From positions 9,410,001-9,466,291 of the forward strand of contig WPIO01000009.1 of assembly GCA_009760855.2 (NCBI GenBank): a DNA stretch of 56,291 bases. The letters are read 5' to 3'. The translations under genes and the position numbers were made by a program. Of the stretch, positions 21,993 through 37,191 are shown piece after piece; position 1 is the stretch's first letter, and each line of letters opens with the position of its first letter. Under the pieces are notes generated by a model. That model did no database searches. It was not told the DNA's origin and worked only from the letters and a program-made list of their open reading frames with translations. The stretch is from Cristatella mucedo (Eukaryota > Bryozoa > Phylactolaemata > Cristatellidae).

Positions 21993-22234
21993 ACAGCAAG
22001 GATGGATTCGGAAAAATTTTAGTTTACTGAAGTGAGGCTCGATGTTGGGGGAGTGGTGGCAGGTGGTGGCAGACCTTCCCATTATGGTTTTCTTGGATAT
22101 ATTGGAGACGAATCTTTTTCGTTCAGAATCCATCTCCATCCAATCCAAAGTAACGCTGCTGCAATCCAGGCAAAATCTCGTCCGCAGGCAGCCTCGATAA
22201 GCTCCAGCTTTTCAGGTATACACTGCATCTATAT

Positions 22235-22712
22235 TGTTACAATAAAAATAATTAGGTATTTGTATAGCGCCCTAGGGGAATAGAATATCTTTACAGGCAC
22301 TCTACGTACGGTGTGAAGAAGCATTTCTATTGTTTAGTGATAACGCGCACAGTGTCAGCAACGTATTAGTATAAAAAACTATTCACGAGGATCTGGGAAA
22401 TGCTGTGAGGAGTAGGTGCATTTTTAGCTTCTTTTTAAATGTCGTCAAGCCAAGGGATGTCGAGATGTCAGTCGGGAGTAAGTTCCAAGCTTTGGGAGCA
22501 TACGAAGTAAAGGCATGGTTTCTAAAAAATTTGAGGCACAGCTACACGACTTTAGTCAGAAGAGCGGGCGGTCCTATGCCTAGCCTGATTGGCATATGGT
22601 TCTGATAGGAAAGCTGGAGCAAAAGAATGGAGGGACCTAAAAATGAGTGGCAAAACCTTGAAGTCAATACGCCGCTAGACGGGAGAGCCAAGGCAGGTCT
22701 GTGGGAAGCTAT
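22235..22712 (-). mobile_element. LINE A 3' end, strongly diverged
   Basis: Collinear with the 13.15-13.7 kb copy: 'gtatagcgccctagggga' tail remnant, 'ttctttttaaatgtcgtcaa', 'gagtaagttccaagctttgg', 'gggacctaaaaatgagtggc'. Older than most other copies, judging by the number of changes. No frame survives. Confidence 0.75.
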
Positions 22713-22871
22713 ACGCTCCCGCTATACAGTTACTAGCGACGACCGGGGAAAAAACACAGAATATCACAATTAGTTTTGCGAAGCTGAAATTTTAGAAATA
22801 AATCTCGCTCAGATTAAATTTTTTTTTTTATAAATTTAGAATATTAATTCCTGATAAAGATTACGCTTAAT

Positions 22872-23401
22872 TTAACATTTATTTCCTTCACCTCGATGTT
22901 TGAAACCTCTTATCATTTTCAATGAACGTGACCATGGGCCGTATCCAGCTACCTGGTCAAGCTGAACTTTTATTGAGGCAAACGGCAGAGACGTACTAGC
23001 GGGCGCGCGCCTTGAAGTTTTTGTAGCTAGACATTTCCAGTACACAAATTTAGATTGCTTAGAGAATTTACTGAGATCTGGGGAACTGACTCTGCGGTTC
23101 ATAGTCATATTTTTTCCTGCGTGACCGGGATACTTAAATGTGCTGTTCTGAGACGTATAGCCGGGGAAATTTAGGGTATGACACAATTTGCATTCAAATG
23201 TCATCGGTTCACAACTATTAATCTCTACTTTTTCACGTGAAAAGGAACCGCGGCGATGGCGAAATCTCCAAGTTTTCAGAACGTCAATGAAAGTCGCGCA
23301 TTCATCATGCCTCCGAAGGGCGATGCTCATTTTTGCATCGTCGTCAGTTTCTTTACGTGGCTGGATGAGATGGAAATCTCGTTTGTTTTTAACTTCTAAA
23401 G
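22872..23401 (-). CDS. Unidentified ORF with a CxxC pair
   Basis: Minus-strand open stretch of about 175 codons (from a stop near 23404; first ATG at 23330). Visible features: basic segment TWRFRHRRGSFSREKVEINS, a zinc-ligand-like FECKLCHTLNF, then a lysine/serine-rich part with FSKQSKFVYWKCLAT. I do not recognise a family. It may be part of a transposon-encoded protein, since it lies between LINE fragments, or a chance frame. No start, partner exon or terminator can be defended. Confidence 0.25.
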
Positions 23402-23525
23402 CATCTTAGATAATTGCGTGACATAAACTTGGCACATTTACGTCAATAATTTTCTTGCACGCTTTTAACTTTATCAGTTCGAGACACTTCTCTGCACTTC
23501 AAGTTTTGTTTAAATGCATTTCTGA

Positions 23526-23734
23526 TTAAATAATAATAATACATCTGCAATAATGCCCTCGGAAAATTCATTCTCTTTCTGGGCACTTCACATTTATTGC
23601 AAAGGAAGCATGACCGAATGGTTAGTGGTAGCATGCTCAATGACAACAAGCATAGCTTCGGTAGAGGTAAATTACACAGGGTCAACGTGCAAATATGGTT
23701 AGTTGCAGCACACACAGTGCTAGCACGCATAAGA
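23526..23734 (-). mobile_element. LINE A 3' end
   Basis: (AAT)n, 'gccctcggaaaattcattct', 'ctttctgggcacttcacatt', then 3' UTR to 'gtgctagcacgcataag'. Short 5'-truncated insertion, diverged. Confidence 0.85.
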
Positions 23735-23891
23735 AATTAGCAATTACTGTCATTCGCGTGGTATGTACATAAATGCATATGCAAATTAGCTTATGCCAGC
23801 AAAACATTCAGGGAAAATTGCAGTGTAACATTACAATGTGGACCTTACTATCCACCGACCTAGTGGTAAGCCCAGCTTAGGTGGGGAGCCT

Positions 23892-24334
23892 TGTAATGCC
23901 CTTCGACTATTGACTCTGAGCTTGACAGCTGAACCTCGATTAAGAACTAGGAACTTTGCCGATGAACTATAACTAAGCCGCTTCTGAAACAGCCACAATG
24001 GGCGAATTTTTACGAGCTTCGCGATGTTATTTGAAGGACAAGATTTATTAGAAGGATACGATTATTAGGAGGATAGGATTAGTAGAAGGATAAGATTATT
24101 AGAAGGATAAGATTGTGGCATGACTGATTGATTTGCCATTATATAGGGCACGATCCTGACCGCCGCGACTCTTTGAAATCCCGATCTACCGGTCGGCTAG
24201 TCGTAGCGCTGAGCGTGAGCCGTTGTGTAAGCCGGTTAGCAAATCAGCTGTAAGTCACCTTTCGTAACAGCAGTAATATTCAGGCAATTGTTTTGCCTTT
24301 TGCTAATACAGTGTTGTTGTTAGTGCTGCATGCA
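23892..24334 (+). repeat. LTR-like repeat, copy 2
   Basis: Diverged homologue of 11802-12328, sharing the same order of blocks and a single TATA box ('gccattatatagggcacgat'). An internal run of 'agaaggataagattatt'-type units (about 24045-24115) replaces the 'tttatgattgtt' repeats of copy 1. It begins TGTAATGCCC and ends at a TGCA. A LINE A fragment follows within about 75 bp. No internal retrovirus-like genes flank it, so it is probably a solo LTR. Confidence 0.5.
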
Positions 24335-24409
24335 GAATTTCTAACGCTGAGTTGTATTTTACAACTCTCAGGCGCATCGCATTCTCTACACGCCCTTGCT
24401 GCGTGCACG

Positions 24410-25378
24410 TCTGACATCCGCATATGGATGGTAGAAACCTTTCCCAAATTAATTGACGACAAACCTTACTAGTTATGGGCAAACCAGGTATGTCTAAAAA
24501 TACGTTAAGGTTATCGCTCACAAATTAGCTCCACCAGAATATATCCTGCGGCATCTGCACGTAATCTATATGTCCTGTCCCAAAATAACCTTTCACTAGA
24601 TGAAGACATCGGCTCCACTTTCAAGTCTGCCTTCATCCAGCTACATGACATTGCTCAAATGTGGGCTTAATTAGACAGGTGTACTACATCCAAATTAATT
24701 CATACACTTTTAGAATCCCGTCTCGACTTCTATAACCCTGTGCTTGCTGGTCTACAGGCCTATGCAATCAGCGCTTACAATTGGTGCACAACTGCAGCAA
24801 GGCTTTTCTGTCGTGAGCACAGCAGTTGCTGCACCACATCACTTCTCGCAAAGCTGCATTGGCTCCTAATCAAGCAGCGTATCGACTTCAAGGTTCTGCC
24901 ACTTACGTTTAGGTCCCTTCATCCTCTGGCACCAGCCTACCTATCAGAGCTACTACCCCACTAGGACAAGCATTTTAAAACCCACTGTTCTTACTCTAAG
25001 CGTATGGCTGTACGTCGTACGAACCTCAAATCCTTTGGAGACCATGCCATTAGTTTACATGCTCCCAAAGCCTGGAACTCATCCCGACTGACGTCACAAC
25101 ATCCTCTGACACGACGCCTTTTAAAAAGAAGCTTAAAACACTCCTGTTTACTGCAAAATTTAATGGGTCCTCGATATTCGTTCGTTGGGTGCTTATCGTG
25201 ATGACACTGTGCCTGCTGCTACTAACTGTATTGATATGTTAACCTGTGCATGTCCGTCTAAATGACACTGCTAATGCTTCCAGTAATCATTTCGTCATGC
25301 TTATCGTACAGCATCTGTAAAGTGCATTTAAAGAGGTTTAGTTCTCTTAAGGGAGCTATGCAAGTATTTTAAAGATTT
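24410..25378 (+). mobile_element. LINE A, plus strand, broken
   Basis: Starts at the RT segment 'gacatccgcatatggatggt' and runs to the 3' tail 'catctgtaaagtgcatttaa'. Short frames match LINE A C-terminal protein: 24740-24964 (ARLFCREHSSCCTTSLLAKL, APAYLSELL) and 25004-25201 (RRTNLKSFGDHA). Several frameshifts and stops. Confidence 0.85.
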
Positions 25379-25409
25379 TATTCTTATTGCACATTGTGCA
25401 ATGCGAGCT

Positions 25410-26641
25410 TAATAATAATAATAATGCATTGATAAAGCACCCGCAGAGAACTCAATCTCTTTGTAGGCGCTTTAAAAGGGAAACACGATTGAACGGTGAG
25501 CATTATCATACCTGATAAACAACATTAATAACATGGTTAGGGGTGACAGGCACAGGGTCAGCATGCAAATCTGGTTAGTGGCAGCATGCACAGTGTCAGC
25601 ACGCATAAGCACGTGAACGACGAATCACAGGAACCCACTAAATGCTGTCCTAAATAGGTGTGTTTTTAAGTTCTTGATGTTAAGATGTTATGACACAAGT
25701 CGGGAGTGAGTTCCAGGCTTTGGGAACATACGAACTAAATGCACGGTCTCCAAAGGATTTGAGGTTTGTACGAGGTTGGTGTAGACTGTTGGATTCCGAA
25801 AAGCGGGCGGTACGATACTTGGCCTTGTGGGGGAGTAGATCTGAGAGATAGGCTGGAGCCAAAGAATGAAGGGACCTAAAAGTGAGCGACAAAACCTTGA
25901 AGTCAATCCGTTGCTTGACTGGTAGCCAGTGCAGGTCGGCGAGAAGTAGTGTGACGCGGCAACTGCGACGCTCACGACAGACAAGTCTAGCTGCCGAGTT
26001 TCGCACCAGCTGCAATCGCCTGATTGCACATGCCGGTAGGCTAGCAAGCAGTGAGTTACAGAAGTCAAGACGGATGACACAAATGCATGGACCAACTTAG
26101 ACGTGGTATCCTTATCTAAGCAAGCCCAAATTTTAGCAATATTATGTAGCTGAAAGTAGGCAGACTTGATTGTGGAGCTGATGTGGTCGTCTAACGAGAG
26201 GTCACTTTGGATCACGACACCTAGATTTCGAGCTGATTCAACGGGAGATATGCTGGCAGAGCATATCTCCCGTTGAATCAGCTCGAAATATCCCATCTTA
26301 AGCGTCAGCCTTTCCAATTTCTGAATCACACTGGGTTTGCCCATAACTAGTAAGTTAGTTTTATCATCGTTTAGTTTTAGAAAATTTGGTGCCATCCATG
26401 TGTGGATGTCATCAATACATGCAGCAAGTGAGTTGAGAGAATCCGAAGTGCTCGAAGACTTGGAGAGGTCAAAGCAAAGGTACAACTGAGTGTCATCTGC
26501 ATAGAAGTGAAAGCCTAGATTGTGCTGGGCAATCGCATCAGCAAGAGGGAGAGTATAAACCGTGAAAAGAAGCGGACCTAGGACGGAGCCCTGAGGTACC
26601 CCATATTTCAGAGGTACCTTCAGGTCTTTGCACTTTGGACT
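25410..26641 (-). mobile_element. LINE A, minus strand, long ORF retained
   Basis: (AAT)n at about 25411-25424, tail, shortened 3' UTR, then coding sequence to about 26641, where the match ends after the VPQGSVLG region. It contains an inverted duplication at 26225-26289, described separately. Confidence 0.9.
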
Positions 26642-26644
26642 CAC
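25688..26644 (-). CDS. LINE A reverse transcriptase core and C-terminus
   Basis: A 318-residue frame from a non-LTR retrotransposon: [20 protein letters not shown] (~14-33), the intact catalytic box [12 protein letters not shown] (~46-57), [40 protein letters not shown] and [18 protein letters not shown]. At about residue 180 it shifts frame: the true C-terminal continuation (ARLVCRERRSCRVTLLLADL) is in another frame, 26015-25680. An extra segment, FELIQREI, after LTLKMGY comes from the inverted duplication and keeps the frame. No endonuclease is present, so the copy is non-autonomous. Confidence 0.8.
   Translation of the reverse strand: MSPKCKDLKVPLKYGVPQGSVLGPLLFTVYTLPLADAIAQHNLGFHFYADDTQLYLCFDLSKSSSTSDSLNSLAACIDDIHTWMAPNFLKLNDDKTNLLVMGKPSVIQKLERLTLKMGYFELIQREICSASISPVESARNLGVVIQSDLSLDDHISSTIKSAYFQLHNIAKIWACLDKDTTSKLVHAFVSSVLTSVTHCLLAYRHVQSGDCSWCETRQLDLSVVSVAVAASHYFSPTCTGYQSSNGLTSRFCRSLLGPFILWLQPISQIYSPTRPSIVPPAFRNPTVYTNLVQTSNPLETVHLVRMFPKPGTHSRLVS
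26225..26289. repeat. Perfect 30-bp inverted repeat with 5-nt loop
   Basis: The left arm 26225-26254 (atttcgagctgattcaacgg, continuing gagatatgct), loop ggcag and right arm 26260-26289 are exact reverse complements. In other LINE A copies only the left arm is present and is followed by 'ggcagagccaattttgag'. The right arm is therefore an added inverted copy, as expected of fold-back template switching. It lies inside the RT reading frame. Confidence 0.95.
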
Positions 26645-27910
26645 TGTGCCGCTACTTAACTACTGGTGGTCGCGCGGTCATAACAGCCCGGCCTACTGTC
26701 TGTCGGTCAAGGACGCCACACCACGTGACCAGGGTCGCCGAGTGAGCGATCGAATCTTACCTCCAGTGTCCTTCTGACTTTATCTTAAGTGAGGCTTTTG
26801 CAGAGCTTTGCCAGCACGAAGTTCACGGACGTCTCTTTCTTCTCCAGCCTCTTCCCTTTGGAGAGTTTGTCGTAGGCGACGTTTCCGTTGAGTTTCGGCA
26901 GTGTGGCATTGAGTTGCTTCCTCTGTTGCTTTTTTCTTTAGTTTTTATCTGTGACAGGTGCGCTTACATTCTGCTCGCTTTGCTCCTTGTTGTTTCATGT
27001 TTATCGCTGTGAAAACATGCCGATACACAATGGCGGGTGGAAAATTCTGGCTTGCTATGGAAATTAGTCTGTACCCGTGAAATATCATGGAAAACTCAAA
27101 CTTTGCTAAAGCAGGTGGGTCTGAGTATCTACTAACCACTCGCTGGTGAGCCGATCCCACTGACTACCAAGCTTAGAAATCTTAGTTTTAAGTCATGTTT
27201 AGCAATTTGTTTATCTAAAGAAACATACATCTCATTTTGTGAAATTGAATTTATTAGTCAGGGCCTGGTAGCGAATCAGAATTAATTTAATTTTACGGAA
27301 CGTACGGAGCTTCTTTTAATTTATACCAACTATATAGTAAGCCACCCGTGCTGAGGAATCACACGATAGTATTATTCGGGCAGATAGTATTTTGCAGGCC
27401 CATCGCTTACCAAAGGCAGGAGCAGCACGTCCTGTTTAATTTCCACAGCTTTACATTTCAAATGCTTGCCCAACTACTCTTTACACATGTTCAATGCGAC
27501 GTAAATATCCATATAGTCACCGAGTATTTGCCGGCTCCATAAAAAATCATGCGTTATATGACATCGACTCTTACAGAGACACGGGATGTTAAGTTGTAGC
27601 ACTAGAACATGCTCTTATTCATTTCAGCTGGAAGTTGATGAAACTCGCTGAAACCGGTACACTCAACCTTTGCATTCTAAGGGCAAGCTGCCAATTAGGC
27701 GAACTTGGGCGAAGCGATTGAGGGCGCGGTGCGTCCTGTATGCTTACATCATGGCAAAATTCTGAAAATATAATTCAGTGTTAAGTGTTGATACGAAAAA
27801 ATTCTCACTGAGAGTTCTTGTTTCGCGTTAGCCATACTGTGCGGGATCTAATACACAGCTTCAACCTTTGACAGACGCAGCGAAGCCTTTTTCAATGGTT
27901 GCAAGATAGG
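26645..27910. other. No gene recognised
   Basis: Moderately AT-rich. It has no match to the window's repeats and no open frame with a domain. The minus-strand frame 26945-27160 and plus-strand frame 27348-27542 are short and featureless. Confidence 0.4.
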
Positions 27911-27914
27911 GCAA

Positions 27915-28085
27915 GATTCGGTCTCTTTATTATCCCAGGGGATACGATCAAGACCTTCTTCACGACTTCAAGGTCGTAGGTTCGAGTCCTGTAGTGGGCG
28001 ATCCTTTGACGCCCTCTTCAAGCGGTGGCGATAGCAGTCAGGCTCTGCTGCCGCTTTCAAAATGAGGTGGTTAAATCGGCCTCGA
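27915..28085 (+). repeat. SINE1 copy, diverged
   Basis: 'caaggtcgtaggttcgagtc' (B box), 'gtagtgggcgatcctttgac', 'ttcaagcggtggcgatagca', 'aatgaggtggttaaatcggc'. The order is the same as in the well-preserved copy at 46.2 kb. Confidence 0.75.
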
Positions 28086-28089
28086 CCTT

Positions 28090-29170
28090 TAGTAATTCGC
28101 AGCGAGGCTTTCATTCAGCTGTACGACTCGTAAGCACTAAAGGCTGGACAATTGCGGTTTCGGTCGTTATTCTTCGGTTCAATTCGAATCGCATCAATTT
28201 GTAGCGCTTTCTAGCGGCCAGCCAACGAAGCGGGCCGGTCCAAATTCTCGTTCGCGCTTGTACACCAAGAGCGGCGCTTTCGCAACAGTGCCGCACGTAG
28301 CTGTACGCGAGAGACTTCGCGATGGACCAGATAATCTCACTCTGGATGCTCTGGTCAAATCAAGACGACGGCTTTCTAGAAAACACCACCAGAGCTAGGC
28401 TTCGTCAGCGGGGCCATGCGGAAACTGGAGAGGCGTCGCGAGGAGCGGTATCGTCGGCGGCAATCCGAGCTGCTGGCAACCTGCGGCTGACCGGAAGCTG
28501 ATCGGAGCGTGCGCGCCGCCAGCGGCGGAGAACCTCGGCTCGTGCCGTATCGGGAACGAAATGGGCTTTTCGCAGCTAGTGCCGGGGGGGGGCACCGCAT
28601 CGTCAGGCAGTCGATGGTTTACTTCCGACATGTCAGAATCGGAATAGAAAAAAAACGGCGGAGGTCGGACGCTTCCCTGTCTTTTTTCGTAAGCCCTGCC
28701 GTCGAATCAATAGCGGCCAGCGGATCCGCTTATTGGCGCTTTTGCGCAGTGGGGAGCAGCTAGATCGACGAGTCGCTGTCAGGTCGAGCCACTGCTTGGA
28801 TTGTTGTCACGAGCATCTGGTCCGTAGCTCGAGGTTGCCAACGTCGCGGCGTAGAGTCAACGGAGGCTTTGCTCTGCTTAGTCCGACGAGTTACCGGAGG
28901 CAACTTTTTAGCGTTCGTGTTTTCGATCGGCAGAGGAGCTAGGCGGAGTCCTAGTTCCTCCTAGGGCAGGAGGCGAAACTCTTATTAAATTATCGCGGGC
29001 GATTCGCCCCCCCCCAACTTGCGGCGCATACGGAGAACGCCAAATTATCGCGGGCGAATCGCTCCCCCAACTTGCGGCGCATACGGAGAACGCCTCGACA
29101 ACTTACTTCATCGAAAGGGAGGGCGGCCATATGGCGATCCGGAAACGGCCGTAGAGGCGATCCACACGTA
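28090..29170. other. GC-rich block, no gene recognised
   Basis: CG-dense sequence with overlapping Arg/Ser-rich frames on both strands (28376-28631 -, 28509-28942 +) and no domain. It ends with a tandem duplication at 28987-29094. It could be regulatory DNA, since it lies upstream of the Atg8 gene, but microsatellites intervene. Confidence 0.3.
28987..29094. repeat. About 54-bp tandem duplication
   Basis: Two adjacent copies begin 'aaattatcgcgggcga' and end 'catacggagaacgcc'. They differ mainly in the length of an internal C run (C9 versus C5). Confidence 0.95.
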
Positions 29171-29225
29171 GCAAGATCCAGAAGATGTAGATAAAAGTCA
29201 TAAAAATTGTAACGATACGAATTTT

Positions 29226-29282
29226 GTATGCCGTCTCAGAGAATAAATCTCTTTCTAGGCACTTTACACATGCTGCATCCGA
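29226..29282 (-). mobile_element. LINE A-type 3' tail fragment
   Basis: 'gtctcagagaataaatctct', 'ttctaggcactttacacatg', 'ctgca': the conserved tail without the rest of the element. It could belong to a LINE A or a SINE2. Confidence 0.7.
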
Positions 29283-29365
29283 ATGCCATATGCCATGGCA
29301 ACACGGCCGGCGTGTAGTGCGAATGAAATATATAGACTAACTAGAGATAGATAGATAGATGGATC

Positions 29366-29368
<3 letters not shown>

Positions 29369-29445
<77 letters not shown>
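29369..29445. repeat. (GA)n microsatellite
   Basis: About 77 bp of AG dinucleotide preceded by a (GATA)n-like run (29343-29364). It is followed by a GA-rich degenerate zone to about 29610. Confidence 0.95.
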
Positions 29446-29451
<6 letters not shown>

Positions 29452-29611
29452 CGTACAGAGAGACACATAGACAGACTAGACAGACAGAGACAGCCACATA
29501 AGACCAGACAGACAAAGGGACCGTAAGTGGGAGACAGAGAGAGGGCGACAAAGAAAGACAAATAGAACAGAATAAGTGAGTGAGAGAGAATGTGTGAATT
29601 AGTGAGTGAGA

Positions 29612-29692
29612 GAGATTGAGTGCACGAGTTTGGCCAGTGGTTAAGGTACTCGCCCCAATCAAGGTCTGGCTGAGGTCGTGGGCTCGAGCCCG

Positions 29693-29693
<1 letters not shown>
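29612..29693 (+). repeat. SINE2 tRNA-like head
   Basis: 'cgagtttggccagtggttaa' (A box) and 'ggtcgtgggctcgagcccg' (B box). The LINE-like tail is absent; a (TA)n run follows the head directly. Confidence 0.7.

Positions 29694-29695
<2 letters not shown>

Positions 29696-29774
<79 letters not shown>
29696..29774. repeat. (TA)n microsatellite
   Basis: About 79 bp of TA dinucleotide with one phase break near 29731, directly after the SINE2 head. Confidence 0.95.
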
Positions 29775-29776
<2 letters not shown>

Positions 29777-29890
29777 GAGAGATTGAGTGAAAGAGTGAGT
29801 GTGGGAGCGACAGAGCAGAAAACGGACGAGAGGCAAAGAGGGCGGGTCAGGGAGAGAGAGGGAGAATGGGGGAGAAAGGTGGAGAAAGAG

Positions 29891-34463
<4,573 letters not shown>

Positions 34464-34725
34464 AGTGCTGGACAGTTTACAAGACCCGTACACTTGTATA
34501 TATCGAGTGCTAGCTCGAGTACATGTCGCCGTCAGCCGTTGTGGTTTTATTCGTATGGGTGACAGGTGCACTTTTTAGCTGAAGCAGATAACAGTGCAAT
34601 TGCCTCTCACCTGTTTTTTTTTCTCTCAACGGAATGTGAAGACGGTAAACAGAGCTTGATGGCCCCTGAGACCGTGTGTAGTAATTCATGATCGTGCTCC
34701 AATAAACCTTTTCGGCGACTGCAGT
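34464..34725 (+). terminator. 3' UTR and polyadenylation signal of the Atg8 gene
   Basis: Short 3' untranslated region. AATAAA is at 34701-34706, about 240 bp past the stop codon, followed by 'ccttttcggcgactgcag', where cleavage would be expected. An AT microsatellite begins about 40 bp later. Confidence 0.75.
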
Positions 34726-34763
34726 TTTTTCATCAATTTAATTTTAAGCTGATGAGACCAGCG

Positions 34764-34900
<137 letters not shown>

Positions 34901-34960
34901 AAATAGCATCACTACATCCGACAAGCAGCTGCTTTATTGTCAAACTCTTTGGGCTCTTAA

Positions 34961-35212
34961 GTTTCCAAACTTATCTGGGGGCCCAACAAAGGTTCACGTG
35001 CTTCAGTAAAACCTACGAAACGATCAGGACCTCAAGCATGTAGTGGGTCGAGTTGCAAAAGTGTGCCGAGAACTAGTAACATTCAGGCTGTCCCTCCCTA
35101 CCGAAATTGCAGTCGTTTATCAAGCCCTCCTTCCAAAAAAAGTACCCCTAGCCCATTCGTGAATACCCAACGGCCATCCGAGTTGCCACCAGGAAGGGTC
35201 TTATTGGCTTGA
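34961..35212 (+). CDS. Possible exon, Ser/Pro/Lys-rich, unidentified
   Basis: An 83-codon open stretch preceded by 'caaactctttgggctcttaag', which looks like a splice acceptor, and ending in TGA. Composition is Ser/Pro/Lys-rich with pieces such as [20 protein letters not shown] and [11 protein letters not shown], as in disordered linker regions. I do not recognise a family. Evidence for coding is only openness, composition and a plausible acceptor. It could be the start of another gene downstream of Atg8, or chance. Confidence 0.25.
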   Translation, partial: VSKLIWGPNKGSRASVKPTKRSGPQACSGSSCKSVPRTSNIQAVPPYRNCSRLSSPPSKKSTPSPFVNTQRPSELPPGRVLLA

Positions 35213-35486
35213 GTGGCGCTGTCGTGGATGTGCGCCTTTAGTCAAAAGATTTGTTTTGCGACAAATATATTTTCAATCGTTAAAAAGGGTGAACTTAGTT
35301 AATGCACGTCCAGGAAAAATCCGGATTAGGGGCACATTTCTTTTTTGGAATCGAATGGCTTCCAAAATGGGGTGCAAATACCTGAATGGAGTTCCTGGAA
35401 CATTATCTTGGCATTTTTTCTTCTGGCAGCCTTCGTGTAGATGTGTGTGAGGCTATCTCTTTTTAAAATCGAGGAGTGGCCATTGA

Positions 35487-35789
35487 GGATTTTCTGGTGG
35501 TTCATCTTTGGCCCAAGCGTCTTTTATGGATGCGCTGGATGTGGCTCTTCTTAGTAGCACCGCAGGTACTGAGCGGTTGTCGCCTGTTCTACTAGAGCTC
35601 ACTCGAATCCCGAATGGCTTTCGGGTCGCATTCAGTAGCCAAAGACCCCATCTGGTATTACAGAAAGTGGGGAGCATGGGACTACCGAGCCAAGCTAAGA
35701 ACAGCACGTTCTCAAGCATCGTAAGAGCAGTACATGGCTTCAACAGCTTGGGCAGTAAAGTTGGAAAATTCAAGGCCTCAAAAGTGTAA
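35487..35789 (+). CDS. Possible terminal exon, unidentified
   Basis: A 100-codon open stretch ending in TAA at 35789, entered from a possible acceptor in 'tatctctttttaaaatcgag' or the AG at about 35486. It reads SSLAQASFMDALDVALLSST, later ELTRIPNGFRVAF, then a basic tail KVGKFKASKV. The antisense frame is also open (35453-35821 -), which weakens the call. It may belong with 34961-35212 as exons of one gene. I cannot name it. Confidence 0.25.
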   Translation, partial: GFSGGSSLAQASFMDALDVALLSSTAGTERLSPVLLELTRIPNGFRVAFSSQRPHLVLQKVGSMGLPSQAKNSTFSSIVRAVHGFNSLGSKVGKFKASKV

Positions 35790-36236
35790 ATGTATATAAC
35801 CAGCACGTAAAGAGCAACCACTTAATTCCTCATGTTGACAAAGCTCGTCACATACCTGCAGTTTGCCAGCAGAAATGTTCATGCTGTCTTATTAAATTGC
35901 AAACTCACTTTTCAGATTTTATTTTACGTTTTCCGATTTTAACGCGATGAACCAACTACGCCTGCACCTTTGCTACATTGGTTACCTTGGCTACATTGGT
36001 TACCTTGGCTACATTGGTTACCTTATTACCCTTGACATTCTCTAGATTAACGGTGATGCTGCTGCTGTTATTAGGTCGCTGAAGTTCCAGCTTCGCAGCA
36101 ATCTCTGCAGGTTACTAGTTAGCCGTGACACTTAAGCTTGATACTTACAAACGCTTGCTATAGACGTGCATTCAAGGTTAATCATATCCTCATCCAAGGC
36201 ATGTCTTGATGCCGGATGTCAGTAACTCCTCATGAA
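35790..36236. other. Unassigned, with an 18-bp tandem repeat
   Basis: At 35973-36024 the unit ctacattggttaccttgg occurs three times, the last copy partial. Nothing else is recognised. Confidence 0.6.
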
Positions 36237-36494
36237 CTAATATAGGACGAGTCTTAATTTTGAATTCGAAAAATTTCGGTAACGTGCTGCTTGTTGGATT
36301 TTCTCAAATTTGTCGATCAATTTTTGTTTTCTTAAATTCGTCGAGTTCAACGACAGATTGTTCTGAATCCTGAGGCAGAGCAGGCAGCTATCAGTTTTCA
36401 GGCAATCAGTACAAAGATCGATGTAGTATTTAGTGCACTGAATATAGTATTCAAATTTATCACTTATAATATTCACCAGAACACTTACGAGGCC
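36237..36494 (-). CDS. Short Cys-rich, AT-rich ORF, unidentified
   Basis: About 85 codons open on the minus strand with no ATG near its start. It contains CTKYYIDLCTDCLKTDSCLL (four cysteines) and then RKQKLIDKFEKIQQAARYR. No family is recognised. It could be a fragment of a mobile-element protein or chance in AT-rich sequence. Confidence 0.2.
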   Translation of the reverse strand, partial: GLVSVLVNIISDKFEYYIQCTKYYIDLCTDCLKTDSCLLCLRIQNNLSLNSTNLRKQKLIDKFEKIQQAARYRNFSNSKLRLVLY

Positions 36495-36527
36495 CTCGCG
36501 CGAGGCAAAAAGCGATGGATAGCCCCA

Positions 36528-36695
36528 GGCTCAAGTTGCTCACTAGGTAAGGCTGTTGCTTTTCACGACCTCGGGACCAAGGTCGTGGGTTCGAATCCAG
36601 AGGTGGGCAATCCTGTATTGCTGCTGCAAGCGGTGGTGATAGCCTTAAAGGCTCTTCTGTCGACATACAAAAGAGGCAGTTGAATCAGCTAGGAC
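36528..36695 (+). repeat. SINE1 copy
   Basis: 'gctcactaggtaaggctgtt' (A-box region), 'caaggtcgtgggttcgaatc' (B box), body 'gctgctgcaagcggtggtga', 'tagccttaaaggctcttctg', end 'gttgaatcagctagga'. Well preserved. Confidence 0.88.
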
Positions 36696-37133
36696 TTTCT
36701 TTCATTGACGGCAGCGGATATGACGGGGCGAGTGCCGAGGGTAAAGGTAGCTGCTTGACGGTCGCTGGCGTCGGGTCGGCAGGCTACAATGGAGAAGGAA
36801 GAGAGAGGAGTTAGCATCCGCTTAGGCCTGCGCACTGACGGAAATGTCGAGCACGGCTATGGGGTCGCCTGATCCTTTGTCTGCACGAAGTGAGTGCTGC
36901 ACAGGGCGAGGCGGCTGACCCCTGCGGCTGACATTCCACGAACGGAAACGTGAAGCCGGGGCAGCTGGGTGGATAAACGTCTAAGCACCGATGCAGTCGC
37001 GAACAGTGAGATTAGCACGAGACTGCGGTCAAGGGAATCAACAAATAGCACTTCCGACACCAAATGTTACAGACGGAATGTAGAAACGGCTTGTGTACTA
37101 GTGCCCTTGGGCAGAAAACGTAGCGCTCGTAAC

Positions 37134-37138
<5 letters not shown>

Positions 37139-37188
<50 letters not shown>
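37139..37188. repeat. (CT)n microsatellite
   Basis: 50 bp of CT dinucleotide adjoining a SINE2 head on its right. Confidence 0.95.
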
Positions 37189-37191
<3 letters not shown>

